Origin: Candidatus Woesearchaeota archaeon
GTDB taxonomy: Archaea > Nanobdellota > Nanobdellia > Woesearchaeales > UBA10216
Direction of reading: 5' to 3'
NCBI GenBank assembly: GCA_016192905.1
Contig: JACPTG010000001.1
Location: 227,005-291,004 of the forward strand
Length of the DNA: 64,000 nt
The translations under genes and the position numbers were made by a program. The notes beneath the pieces were generated by a model. That model was not told where the DNA came from and did not search any database. It saw only the letters and a program-made list of their open reading frames with translations. Shown one piece after another: positions 9,469-18,258 of this stretch (the first letter of the stretch is position 1; the number at the start of each line of letters is the position of its first letter).

Positions 9469-10494
9469 ATGCCCATTGACCCTGACCTTTTGAAGCAGCT
9501 TGACAGCCAGGACATGCTTGGGGTACTCCAGGAATTCCCTGAGCAGCTTGTGAAGGCAGCAGAACTTGGCTTGGATATAAAAGTAAATCCCCAGCCTTCA
9601 AACATCATCGTGACAGGCATGGGCGGCTCAGGCCATCCTGGCGACATGCTGGCAGCATACGCACAGAGCACAGGCCTAAAGATTCCTGTATTTGTTGTAA
9701 GGGACTATGAGATTCCGGGCTTCATGTCAAGCAGCAGCCTGGTGTTTGCAATCTCGTATTCAGGCAATACCGAGGAAACAATAAGCTCGCTAAGAAGCGC
9801 ATACAAGCGAGGGCTAAGGCCTGTCGTAATAACCTCAGGAGGAAGGCTGAGGCAGATGGCCGAAGAGTACAAGCTGCCTCTTGTGGTGGTGCCTTCAGGA
9901 ATCCAGCCAAGGCTGTCCCTTGGATACATGTTTTTCCCCATGCTTAACATTCTTGCCCACTCAGGGATAATCAAGGATGCCCATGGAGAAATGGAAAAAG
10001 CGGCCAGCTTCCTCCGCCATTCCAAGGTCAAGGAGCAGTCATTCAAGATTGCCGAAAGGCTTGTAGGCAAGGTGCCCCTTGTCTATGCATCAAGAAGGAT
10101 GGGAATAGCGGCGTACATCTGGAAGATACTCATCAATGAGTGCTCAAAAACGCACTGCTTCTCCAACGTATTCCCTGAAATGAACCACAATGAACTCAAC
10201 GCATTCGGAAACTTCACAGCAAAATATCATGCAATATTCCTCAGGGACGAGGACGACCACGAGCGTGTAAGGCTCAGAATGGACGTAAGCAAGGACATGA
10301 TTGCCAAGTCAGGTGTTGAGACGACAGACATCGTGCTCAAGGGAAACTCCTTCCTTACAAAACTGTTCACCGCCATATACGCAGGCATGTACGTGTCCTT
10401 TTACCTGGCCATAATGTACAGGACAGACCCAAGCCCTGTGCCTGTTGTTGAAGAGCTGAAGCAGAGGCTTGCGAAGAAGAGGTTTATTGCCTGA
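9469..10494 (+). CDS. Bifunctional phosphoglucose/phosphomannose isomerase
   Basis: GMGGSGHPGDML, SYSGNTEETISS, FPEMNHNEL; start trimmed. Confidence 0.9.
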   Translation: MPIDPDLLKQLDSQDMLGVLQEFPEQLVKAAELGLDIKVNPQPSNIIVTGMGGSGHPGDMLAAYAQSTGLKIPVFVVRDYEIPGFMSSSSLVFAISYSGNTEETISSLRSAYKRGLRPVVITSGGRLRQMAEEYKLPLVVVPSGIQPRLSLGYMFFPMLNILAHSGIIKDAHGEMEKAASFLRHSKVKEQSFKIAERLVGKVPLVYASRRMGIAAYIWKILINECSKTHCFSNVFPEMNHNELNAFGNFTAKYHAIFLRDEDDHERVRLRMDVSKDMIAKSGVETTDIVLKGNSFLTKLFTAIYAGMYVSFYLAIMYRTDPSPVPVVEELKQRLAKKRFIA

Positions 10495-10530
10495 TAAATT
10501 ATTTATAGCCCTGTCCAGAAGCCCTGGGCC

Positions 10531-12762
10531 ATGCGGCTTAAGACGCTAAAGCTCAACAACATCCGCAGCTACTCTGACGGCATAATACACTTTTCAGCAG
10601 GCAGCACACTGTTAAGCGGGGACATCGGCAGCGGCAAGACAAGCATCCTTCTTTCCATAGAGTTCGCGCTCTTCGGATTTGCTGGCAACGTTGACGGAAA
10701 TGCCCTGCTCAGAAACGGAAAGCCTGCAGGCTTTGTTGAACTGACCTTTGAAGTTGACGGCAAAGAGGTAGTGGTCAGGAGGCACCTGCGAAGGCTCAAG
10801 GACGCTGTCAGGCAGGAGTCAGGGTATATTCTGGTAGATGGGCAGAAATACTACGGAACTCCTGTTGAACTCAAGGCGCGCATATTGGGCCTGCTTGGCT
10901 ATCCTAAGGAACTGCTTACCAGGCGCTCCCTCATCTACAGGTACACGGTCTACACCCCCCAGGAGGAGATGAAGCTCATAATGACTGACGGAAACTCGGC
11001 AAGGCTTGACACACTCCGCAAGGTCTTCCAGATAGACAAGTACAAGCGCGTGAAAGACAATGCTGAGACAGTGCTAAGGATTCTAAGGCAAAGGGTGGCT
11101 GAAGACTCTGCACGCGCAGAAGGCCTCGCTGACCTGCGAAAGAAGCATTCTGAACTCTCCGACATTGCCACCGAAACCTCTGGAAGGCTGGAATTGCTGG
11201 ATAAACAACTTCAAACCCTGGAAGCCTCAATTTCATCCCAAAGGAAACTTTACGACGCACTTTACGCGCAGGAAAAGGTGCTGGCTGAACACAGAAGACA
11301 TTTTGAAGTCGCAAACGCCAAGGCTGAATCCTGCCGCAGGCAGGCATCCATGGCAACAACAGAACTCCAGTCTGCAGCCGCAGACCTCGCTGCATACCGC
11401 TCAAGCCTGGCCAAGGCCCAGTCGCTCTATTCTGAATTCGGACAACTTTACAATGCGGCCTTAACCATGCTGTCAAAACTCGAGTCAGGGCTCAAGGCAA
11501 AATCAGAGCTTTCTGAAGCGCAAAAGAATGCCCAGGACGAGCTTGGAAAGAGCGAGGCAGAATTGAAGAAGCTTGAATATGTCATTGAAGAATGCAGAAA
11601 AGCCTCTGAAGCAATATCCTCACTCGGAACCTGCCCAACCTGCATGCAACCGGTCTCTGAAGAGCACAAGCAGAGGATACGGGCCCAGGAATCCAGCAAA
11701 ATCGAGGCTTCAAGAGGCAAGTCGGCGCTGCACCTCTCAAAAAAAGACTCGCTCAGGCAAAAGCTTGCAGGCCTAAGGGAAGAAATTGAAAGGCTAAATG
11801 AAAATGCGCGGTCAGCCGCAAGCCTCTCTGCAGAGGTCTCCCAATTCAGGGAGACGGCTGAAAGCATTGGAATTTCCAACGCACCAGTGGAAAGCGCTGC
11901 GGATATGCCCAAACTCAGGGAAGTCCACAGGCAAATACGGGCAGCCTCCCACATCCCCCAACTCACCATGGAAAAGGAAAGGCTGATAAAATTGCTTGAG
12001 GAAAGGCGTGCCGCCTGCATTAAGGATGCGGCTGCCTTTGAGACCCAGGCTGAAAAATCCAAGGCTGACATTGCAAGCCTTTCAGGACTGGAAAAGGAGT
12101 TCTCAGAGTGCAGGTCAGCCCTGGACTCGTTGCTCTCCAGGGAGAAGCACCTGGGAGCTGAAAAAGCAGCCCTGGCCGCAGACCTCGCGTCCAGCAGAAG
12201 GCATATTCAGCAGCTACAGGCTGAGATAGACAAAAAGCAGGAACTGGAAAGGCAGATGGAGTCCACCAGGAAAGTCGCATTCTGGCTGGATGAGCACTTC
12301 ATCAGCCTTGCAGGCGTAATGGAACGCAGCGTAATGCTAAGGGTCTACGGCGAATTCAACTCCTTCTTCCAGAAATGGTTCTCAGTCCTAATCGACGACC
12401 AGTCCCTCAGCATACGGCTTGACGAGGAGTTTTCCCCAGTAATAGAGCAGGACGGGTATGAAATGACATATGACAACCTATCCGGAGGCGAGCGCACAAG
12501 CTGCGCATTAGCCTACAGGCTGGCGCTAAACCGGGCAATAAATGACGTAGTGAGCACAGTCAAGACAAGGGACCTGCTGATTCTTGACGAACCCACTGAA
12601 GGATTCTCAAGCCAGCAGCTCGACAGAATACGGGACGTGCTGGGACAGCTCGGCATAGCACAAATAATAATCGTAAGCCACGAGCCAAAGATAGAAGGCT
12701 ACGTTGACAATGTAATCAGGGTGCTGAAGGAAGAGCATGCCAGCAGGATTGCAAATGTTTAA
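10531..12762 (+). CDS. Rad50/SbcC-like SMC-family ATPase
   Basis: GDIGSGKTSILLSIEFALFG Walker A, CPTCMQPV zinc hook, NLSGGERTSCALAYRLAL, LILDEPTEGF. Confidence 0.9.
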   Translation: MRLKTLKLNNIRSYSDGIIHFSAGSTLLSGDIGSGKTSILLSIEFALFGFAGNVDGNALLRNGKPAGFVELTFEVDGKEVVVRRHLRRLKDAVRQESGYILVDGQKYYGTPVELKARILGLLGYPKELLTRRSLIYRYTVYTPQEEMKLIMTDGNSARLDTLRKVFQIDKYKRVKDNAETVLRILRQRVAEDSARAEGLADLRKKHSELSDIATETSGRLELLDKQLQTLEASISSQRKLYDALYAQEKVLAEHRRHFEVANAKAESCRRQASMATTELQSAAADLAAYRSSLAKAQSLYSEFGQLYNAALTMLSKLESGLKAKSELSEAQKNAQDELGKSEAELKKLEYVIEECRKASEAISSLGTCPTCMQPVSEEHKQRIRAQESSKIEASRGKSALHLSKKDSLRQKLAGLREEIERLNENARSAASLSAEVSQFRETAESIGISNAPVESAADMPKLREVHRQIRAASHIPQLTMEKERLIKLLEERRAACIKDAAAFETQAEKSKADIASLSGLEKEFSECRSALDSLLSREKHLGAEKAALAADLASSRRHIQQLQAEIDKKQELERQMESTRKVAFWLDEHFISLAGVMERSVMLRVYGEFNSFFQKWFSVLIDDQSLSIRLDEEFSPVIEQDGYEMTYDNLSGGERTSCALAYRLALNRAINDVVSTVKTRDLLILDEPTEGFSSQQLDRIRDVLGQLGIAQIIIVSHEPKIEGYVDNVIRVLKEEHASRIANV

Positions 12763-12794
12763 TAAAGCCGGTTTTTCGCCCTTCCACTAATGTT

Positions 12795-12869
12795 GGGGCC
12801 GTAGTGTAGCTTGGTCTATCACTCCACCTTGGGGTGGTGGTAACCCCGGTTCAAATCCGGGCGGTCCCA
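12795..12869 (+). tRNA. tRNA-Pro (GGG), no intron
   Basis: Acceptor GGGGCCG/CGGTCCC, anticodon arm CCACC-TTGGGGT-GGTGG, T-loop TTCAAAT. Confidence 0.93.
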
Positions 12870-12955
12870 CTATTAGTTTATGGTTCGGGGTTTGTGGTTC
12901 TGAAACTGCGGGTTCTGTCTGGGATTTAAGCAAGCATCAGCTTGAGGAAGCAATA
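12849..12955 (+). repeat. 107-bp direct repeat copy 1 (tRNA-Pro 3' end plus flank)
   Basis: Matches 15560-15666 with 3 mismatches by hand alignment. Confidence 0.95.
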
Positions 12956-13064
12956 TGTGGTTTTGTATGTATAGATATTTTCAGGGTTAATGTTCTTTAT
13001 ATGAGCTTGAAATGTTTGAATACATCAATAATCACTGTTGATTTAACTTTTTTAAGAGAGTATA

Positions 13065-13154
13065 TCACTGCTGCATGAGGCAATGGGTTGTCAAGCCCGA
13101 TTTTTTCCCGATTATTACTCCGTCAACATCCAAAATCACACCTTTTATTGCCAT
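13065..13154 (-). pseudogene. HAD-superfamily hydrolase N-terminal fragment
   Basis: MAIKGVILDVDGVIIGKKSGL then stop; DxDG motif of HAD proteins. Confidence 0.5.
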
Positions 13155-13329
13155 TTCATCACCTCGGTTTGCCTTTTTATATATATGTATATATATTTTC
13201 TGAGGGATACTGCAGTCCAATGCCGACCAGATAGCCTGTGAACTCAAGACAGATTTGTTCATTACAAATGCACAAAGGTGTTCATTAGTAATGAAAAGAT
13301 TTAAATATTCAAGGACTACCTGTCATAGA

Positions 13330-14586
13330 ATGATACTTAAGGATGTATTAAGGGGCATTGTGCGATCCCAAAGGGAAGCCTTGCTTTCAATGGATGGGGG
13401 CGTGAAACGTGAGGCTTTCAAGAAAATAGTGCTGAACTCGCCTTTTGCAATAACATTATCAGGTGTCAGAAGATGTGGAAAGAGTACTTTGCTCAAACAG
13501 ATTTCCAGAAAGCTTGATACTTTCTATTATTTCAATTTTGAGGATCCCCGTCTCGCAGCCTTTGAAGTGGAAGATTTCCAGAAGCTTAACGAAGTCTTTG
13601 AGGAAGAATTTGGAAAATGCGATTACTACCTTCTTGATGAAATACAGAATGTTAAAGGCTGGGAGCTTTTCGTGAGGTCAATGCTCGACAGGGGGGGACG
13701 TTTTGTCATTACAGGCTCAAACGCTTCTTTGCTAAGCAGGGAACTCGGAACCAGGCTGACTGGAAGGCATATAAGATATGAGCTTTTTCCATTCTCCTTC
13801 AGGGAATTCCTTTCTTTTAACAAATTTCGACCGGATGAAAGTTCGTTCTCGGACTATCTAAGCAGAGGAGGTTTCCCTGATTATCTGCGATTTACAAGGC
13901 CTGATGTGCTGCAGGAGCTTTTGAATGACGTGATTGCAAGGGATATAATTGTGAGGCGCGGCATTAGGAATGTGAAGGTTGTAAAGGAGCTGGCGATTTA
14001 TCTCATTACCAACATCGGAAAGGAATTTTCTTATAACGCTCTGAAAAAGCTGTTTATGCTGGGCTCAGTAAACAGCGCGATAAACTTTGTTTCCTCTCTT
14101 GAAGAGAGCTATCTTCTTTTTACAGTCCCAAGGTTTGACTATTCCTTAAAAAGCCAGATTGTAAACCCCAAAAAAATTTATTGCATTGACAATGGATTGG
14201 CTGTTGTCAACTCTGCTTCGTTCTCGGAAGACAGAGGGAGACTGCTTGAAAATGTGGTCTTCCTTGAGCTTAGGAGGAGGCATAAGGAGATTTTTTACTT
14301 CAGGGGCAATGGCGAGTGCGATTTTCTTGTGAAAGAAGCTGGCAAAATTGTTGATGCAGTGCAGGTGTGTTGGGAACTGAATAGCGACAATACCAAGCAC
14401 GAGCTTGAAGGTCTTCAAGAGGCGGCCATCAAATCAGGGCTAAAGCGTGGCTTGGTGCTTACATTCTCGCAGGAGGACAAACTAGATTATGAAGGCATTC
14501 ACGTTGATGTTCTTCCTGTGTGGAAGTGGATGACTTCGCTTGCTGCAAAAAATTCTGATATTGATGGAAAAAAAGGGAAATACTGA
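13330..14586 (+). CDS. ATPase with AAA_14 / DUF4143-like architecture
   Basis: LSGVRRCGKSTLLKQI, YYLLDEIQNVKGWELFVRSM, FLELRRR..EIFYFRGNGECDFLV. Confidence 0.9.
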   Translation: MILKDVLRGIVRSQREALLSMDGGVKREAFKKIVLNSPFAITLSGVRRCGKSTLLKQISRKLDTFYYFNFEDPRLAAFEVEDFQKLNEVFEEEFGKCDYYLLDEIQNVKGWELFVRSMLDRGGRFVITGSNASLLSRELGTRLTGRHIRYELFPFSFREFLSFNKFRPDESSFSDYLSRGGFPDYLRFTRPDVLQELLNDVIARDIIVRRGIRNVKVVKELAIYLITNIGKEFSYNALKKLFMLGSVNSAINFVSSLEESYLLFTVPRFDYSLKSQIVNPKKIYCIDNGLAVVNSASFSEDRGRLLENVVFLELRRRHKEIFYFRGNGECDFLVKEAGKIVDAVQVCWELNSDNTKHELEGLQEAAIKSGLKRGLVLTFSQEDKLDYEGIHVDVLPVWKWMTSLAAKNSDIDGKKGKY

Positions 14587-14814
14587 AAGAAAGAAGGCAG
14601 AAACTGAACCCCAGAAACCAAACCGCAGTGAACCACAAACCACCGACTACAAACCACAAACAGCCCTTGAACTAAGCAAGGAGCTAAGCTTCATAGACCT
14701 CCAGATATGCACAAGCCTAAAAGTCAAACCAATCACGTGGGCGCAATGCCCACAAACCTGATAAACAAGATGTGCAAGAATGACATTAAATAATCACTGA
14801 TGGGGGAGCCTTTT

Positions 14815-14913
14815 ATGATGCTGATATTAATTGATGGCGGGCCAGCTTCGGGGAAAAATACCATTGGAACTTTACTGGCGAATGAGTTTCATAATTGCCA
14901 AAGATATAAGTAA
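14815..14913 (+). pseudogene. Truncated P-loop nucleotide kinase fragment
   Basis: MMLILIDGGPASGKNTIGTLLANEFHNCQRYK then stop; Walker A. Confidence 0.5.
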
Positions 14914-15054
14914 ACATCTCACCTTTATCATTTAAATGCTCCCTTAATTGATTTGAATAAAGATCAAAAAGAAGGTGGGAAAAAAGGAACGCTTGAAAAA
15001 TGAGAAAAACAAAACTTTAAATATATGTAAGGCATATCTTACTTGGTGATTTAA

Positions 15055-15312
15055 ATGGGCATAGCAATAACGACAATGAGTTCCAAAGGCCAGGTAGTAA
15101 TACCTTCTGAATTAAGGAGCGGGTTTAAGGAAGGCGACAAGCTATTGATTATTCGCAACGATGAACGAATAATAATGAAAAAGGCTGATAAAAATCTTGA
15201 GCAGGACCTTGAGTTTGCAAAAAGAGCTGATGAGGCATTCAGGAAATATGAGCGTGGCGAATTCGTGGAAGAGGATTTTGACAAGTTTTTAGAAAAAGCC
15301 AAAAAATGGTAA
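15055..15312 (+). CDS. AbrB/SpoVT-type antitoxin
   Basis: TTMSSKGQVVIPSELRSGFKEGDKLLIIRNDERIIMKK; overlaps next ORF by 7 nt. Confidence 0.85.
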   Translation: MGIAITTMSSKGQVVIPSELRSGFKEGDKLLIIRNDERIIMKKADKNLEQDLEFAKRADEAFRKYERGEFVEEDFDKFLEKAKKW

Positions 15313-15554
15313 TTGTCGCCTATAATGACGAATTTCAAAAGACGTTCTCCAAAATTAAGGATGCCTTACTGAAACAAAAAGTCCTAAAACAGCTTTCCAA
15401 ACTAAGGGATTATCCTGAGGTTGGAAAGCCGATGAGGTTCGCGAGGCAGGGTACCAGGGAAATCCATATTTCCCCTTACCGTTTATCATACCTGTTTCTT
15501 AAGGACCAAAATAAGATCATAATACTTGATCTTTACCACAAAGATGAACAGTGA
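15306..15554 (+). CDS. RelE/ParE-type toxin
   Basis: FQKTFSKIKDALLKQKVLKQLSKLRDYPEVGKPMRFARQGTREIHISPYRLSYLF. Confidence 0.85.
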   Translation: MVIVAYNDEFQKTFSKIKDALLKQKVLKQLSKLRDYPEVGKPMRFARQGTREIHISPYRLSYLFLKDQNKIIILDLYHKDEQ

Positions 15555-15559
15555 GCCTT

Positions 15560-15666
15560 GTTCAAATCCGGGCGGCCCCACTATTAGTTTATGGTTCGGG
15601 GTTTGTGGTTCTGGAACTGCGGGCTCTGTCTGGGATTTAAGCAAGCATCAGCTTGAGGAAGCAATA
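15560..15666 (+). repeat. 107-bp direct repeat copy 2 (tRNA-Pro 3' fragment plus flank)
   Basis: See 12849-12955. Confidence 0.95.
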
Positions 15667-15768
15667 CACAAGCTGATAGCAGTTTTTTCCAGGCTAACCG
15701 CATAGGTAAGTAAGCTGTAAAAGCACGCAAAACAATATATTTAATAATGAATCAGCAACAGACAGACC

Positions 15769-16236
15769 ATGCTTAGAAGAGGAGGCTTGTTCCAGTCCAT
15801 TGTGATTCTAACTGTATTGTCAGCCATAATTCTGGCAAGCGCAAGTTTTATCGATGGCAAACATTGGATTGGAACTATTCTTGTTTTTCTTGGAATTGGG
15901 CACATAATGATTCTGAACGCTCTTGAACGGGCGTCATACAAAGCTGTCCTGCCTGACATAGTATTTGGATTAGTGGATAATGGATTGCTTGTTGCTGGAG
16001 CAGTCATAGGAGCAGAATTTGCAGGCATATTCGGAGCTGTAGTTGGAGCTGCGGCGATGAACACGGTAACTGACGGGCTTGCAGGGCTTTTTGAGGGGGT
16101 AGCTGTCGAACATTTAAGAAGCCAAAAAATCAGGCAAAAAAGAACTGCATTAACAACATCAATGGGAAAAATGGCAGGATGCCTGATTGGAGCCGGAGCA
16201 GCATTAATCCTGTTCTGGAACATACTTGGATTTTGA
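15769..16236 (+). CDS. Hypothetical membrane protein
   Basis: ORF track; several hydrophobic segments. Confidence 0.6.
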   Translation: MLRRGGLFQSIVILTVLSAIILASASFIDGKHWIGTILVFLGIGHIMILNALERASYKAVLPDIVFGLVDNGLLVAGAVIGAEFAGIFGAVVGAAAMNTVTDGLAGLFEGVAVEHLRSQKIRQKRTALTTSMGKMAGCLIGAGAALILFWNILGF

Positions 16237-16260
16237 CATTATTTTACAGATAAATTTAGT

Positions 16261-17217
16261 TCAATATCCCGCTATCTTATCAATCAGACTGGGCATACTT
16301 TCGCCTTTCATATATGCCCTTAAATTTTCACTCAGCAAATCAAGCGCCCTATCCAGATAATGAGGCGTGTCGCCTGCGCTGTGGGCAGTCACTATGACAT
16401 TTTGCATAATCCACAGCGGGCTTTCCGCTGGCAAAGGTTCGGTTTCAAATACATCAAGGCACGCCCCCCTTATTTTCCTGTCTCCAAGCGCGCTGATTAA
16501 ATCCTGTTCAATTACAGTTTTCCCTCGACCCACATTAACAAAAAGGGCTGTTTTCTTCATTGCTCCAAACATCCCCTTATTGAATATGCCTTTAGTTTCC
16601 TGTGTAAGGGGCAAAACTGACACCACATAGTCAGCCTTAGACACAGCTTGCCTAAGCCTGTCTGTTTTATGCACCAGATCAAAATATTGCCCTTCCTTTC
16701 CTTTTCTGCTTATTCCTATTGTTTTGCACCCCATCGCCTTTGCAAGCAAAGCAATTCTTCCCCCGATTCTTCCTGTTCCTACTATGCAAAAAGTCTTGCC
16801 AGCAACCTCCTGTATTCCAAAATTACCAATCCATTTCTTTTTCTCCTGATTTTCTATTGAAATCTTGAGTCCACGCTCAAAAGCTAAAATCATTGCAAAT
16901 GCGTGCTCTGAAACGGGAATCATGTGTACTCCGCTTGAATTGGTAACTAAAATTCCGGAGTTCACAACTTCAGGCACAAGAATTTGGTCAACTCCTGCTG
17001 CAAATGAATGAATCCATTTCAATTTTGGAGAAACAAATTCTTGGCTGAAGAATGAAGGAAAACATGCCAGGACGTCCGCCTCTTTAGACAGCTTAAGCAA
17101 TTCGTCATAACCCCTGCAAACCCTTACGCTGCAGCCCTTCAGCAAGGCCTGCGCCTTTCTTTCAGGTGGAAGGATGCTTGGGTTTTTCTGATCGTAGGAT
17201 ATTACCAGTTTTAACAT
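16261..17217 (-). CDS. D-isomer-specific 2-hydroxyacid dehydrogenase
   Basis: GTGRIGGRIALLAKAMGCKTIGI, VNVGRGKTVIEQDLI; start trimmed to MLKLVISYD. Confidence 0.9.
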   Translation of the reverse strand: MLKLVISYDQKNPSILPPERKAQALLKGCSVRVCRGYDELLKLSKEADVLACFPSFFSQEFVSPKLKWIHSFAAGVDQILVPEVVNSGILVTNSSGVHMIPVSEHAFAMILAFERGLKISIENQEKKKWIGNFGIQEVAGKTFCIVGTGRIGGRIALLAKAMGCKTIGISRKGKEGQYFDLVHKTDRLRQAVSKADYVVSVLPLTQETKGIFNKGMFGAMKKTALFVNVGRGKTVIEQDLISALGDRKIRGACLDVFETEPLPAESPLWIMQNVIVTAHSAGDTPHYLDRALDLLSENLRAYMKGESMPSLIDKIAGY

Positions 17218-17288
17218 AATCAGATTTTGTCCACAAAGATTTATAGATATTTCTTTTAACTGTTGAAACTTGGGCATTTTCCTGCCGA

Positions 17289-17450
17289 TGTGTGTATATG
17301 CGGGGAAATTTACAAATAAATTTCGCCTGGGTTTAAAACCCCGCCCTTTAGGGCGAAATTTATTGTTCCAAAAATCCGCCATTGAAGCGAGGAGCGTAAA
17401 GCCTCGTGCCTTCAGGCCGAGGATAGCTCCGAGCGGCGGATTTTTGTTAC
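17289..17450. repeat. Tandem stem-loop structures resembling IS200/IS605-type end hairpins
   Basis: AAATTTCGCC..GGCGAAATTT; AAAAATCCGCC..GGCGGATTTTT enclosing GGAGC..GCTCC and CCTCGTGCC-TTCA-GGCCGAGG. Confidence 0.6.
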
Positions 17451-17528
17451 TTTGATGAATCAACTGCTGCACACATACAGTCAAAGTCCAAGCAACTGGG
17501 ATTGTTCGGTCTGGCAAGAAAAGCCAAG

Positions 17529-17657
17529 GTGGCGGAAATCGGGAATAGTCTTGCAATAAGAATACCGAAGGAAATCGCACAATTCATGAATCTGAAGAAA
17601 GGCGAGGAGGTGATTGTGCTTCCAGAAGGGAAAAAACAAATCAAGATCGGCATCTGA
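17529..17657 (+). pseudogene. AbrB-type antitoxin remnant or very short GTG-start ORF
   Basis: VAEIGNSLAIRIPKEIAQFMNLKKGEEVIVLPEGKKQIKIGI*; frame open upstream without ATG. Confidence 0.5.
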
Positions 17658-17693
17658 AGGGGCCCGCAAAAATTTTAAAAATAGGGTGATTCC

Positions 17694-18188
17694 ATGAATG
17701 AAACAGTTGTGTTTGAGACATCAGAAGGCGTTATAGAAGTTGAGTTGGACAGGCAAAAGGCCCCCACAACAGTCGAGAATTTTGTAGGCTATGTCAACAA
17801 TGGCTTTTACGATGGCACAATATTCCACAGGGTCATAAAAGGCTTCATGATTCAGGGTGGCGGATTTTTATCAGATGGGAGAGAGAAGCCGACAATGCCC
17901 CCTATCAGGCTTGAGTCATCAAACGGATTAAGGAACCTGATTGGCACAATCGCCATGGCAAGGACTGACGACCCTGACAGCGCGACATCACAGTTTTTCA
18001 TAAACACGGCCAACAACGGCTTCCTTGACCATAACGCCAATAATGATGGCTACGCTGTCTTTGGAAAGGTCACAAAAGGCCTGGATGTTGTCAAGAAAAT
18101 TGAATCTGTCCAGACAGCCTCCAAAGGTTCTTATGATAATTGGCCTGTTAAGGCTGTCGTGATAAAAAAGGCGTACATAAAGACCTGA
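17694..18188 (+). CDS. Peptidyl-prolyl cis-trans isomerase, cyclophilin type
   Basis: [19 protein letters not shown] ... [15 protein letters not shown] ... [13 protein letters not shown]. Confidence 0.95.
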   Translation: MNETVVFETSEGVIEVELDRQKAPTTVENFVGYVNNGFYDGTIFHRVIKGFMIQGGGFLSDGREKPTMPPIRLESSNGLRNLIGTIAMARTDDPDSATSQFFINTANNGFLDHNANNDGYAVFGKVTKGLDVVKKIESVQTASKGSYDNWPVKAVVIKKAYIKT

Positions 18189-18258
18189 TTTTTGGCAGGA
18201 CTAAAAACAATTAGAAAACTATTTAAATACCTGTCCTCAGTTTTCCGGTCTGGGTGAA

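Larger units (their letters stand above)
12870..15666. mobile_element. tRNA-Pro-associated integrated islet (no integrase seen)
   Basis: Bounded by the 107-bp direct repeats; contains gene fragments, an ATPase and a TA pair. Confidence 0.7.
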
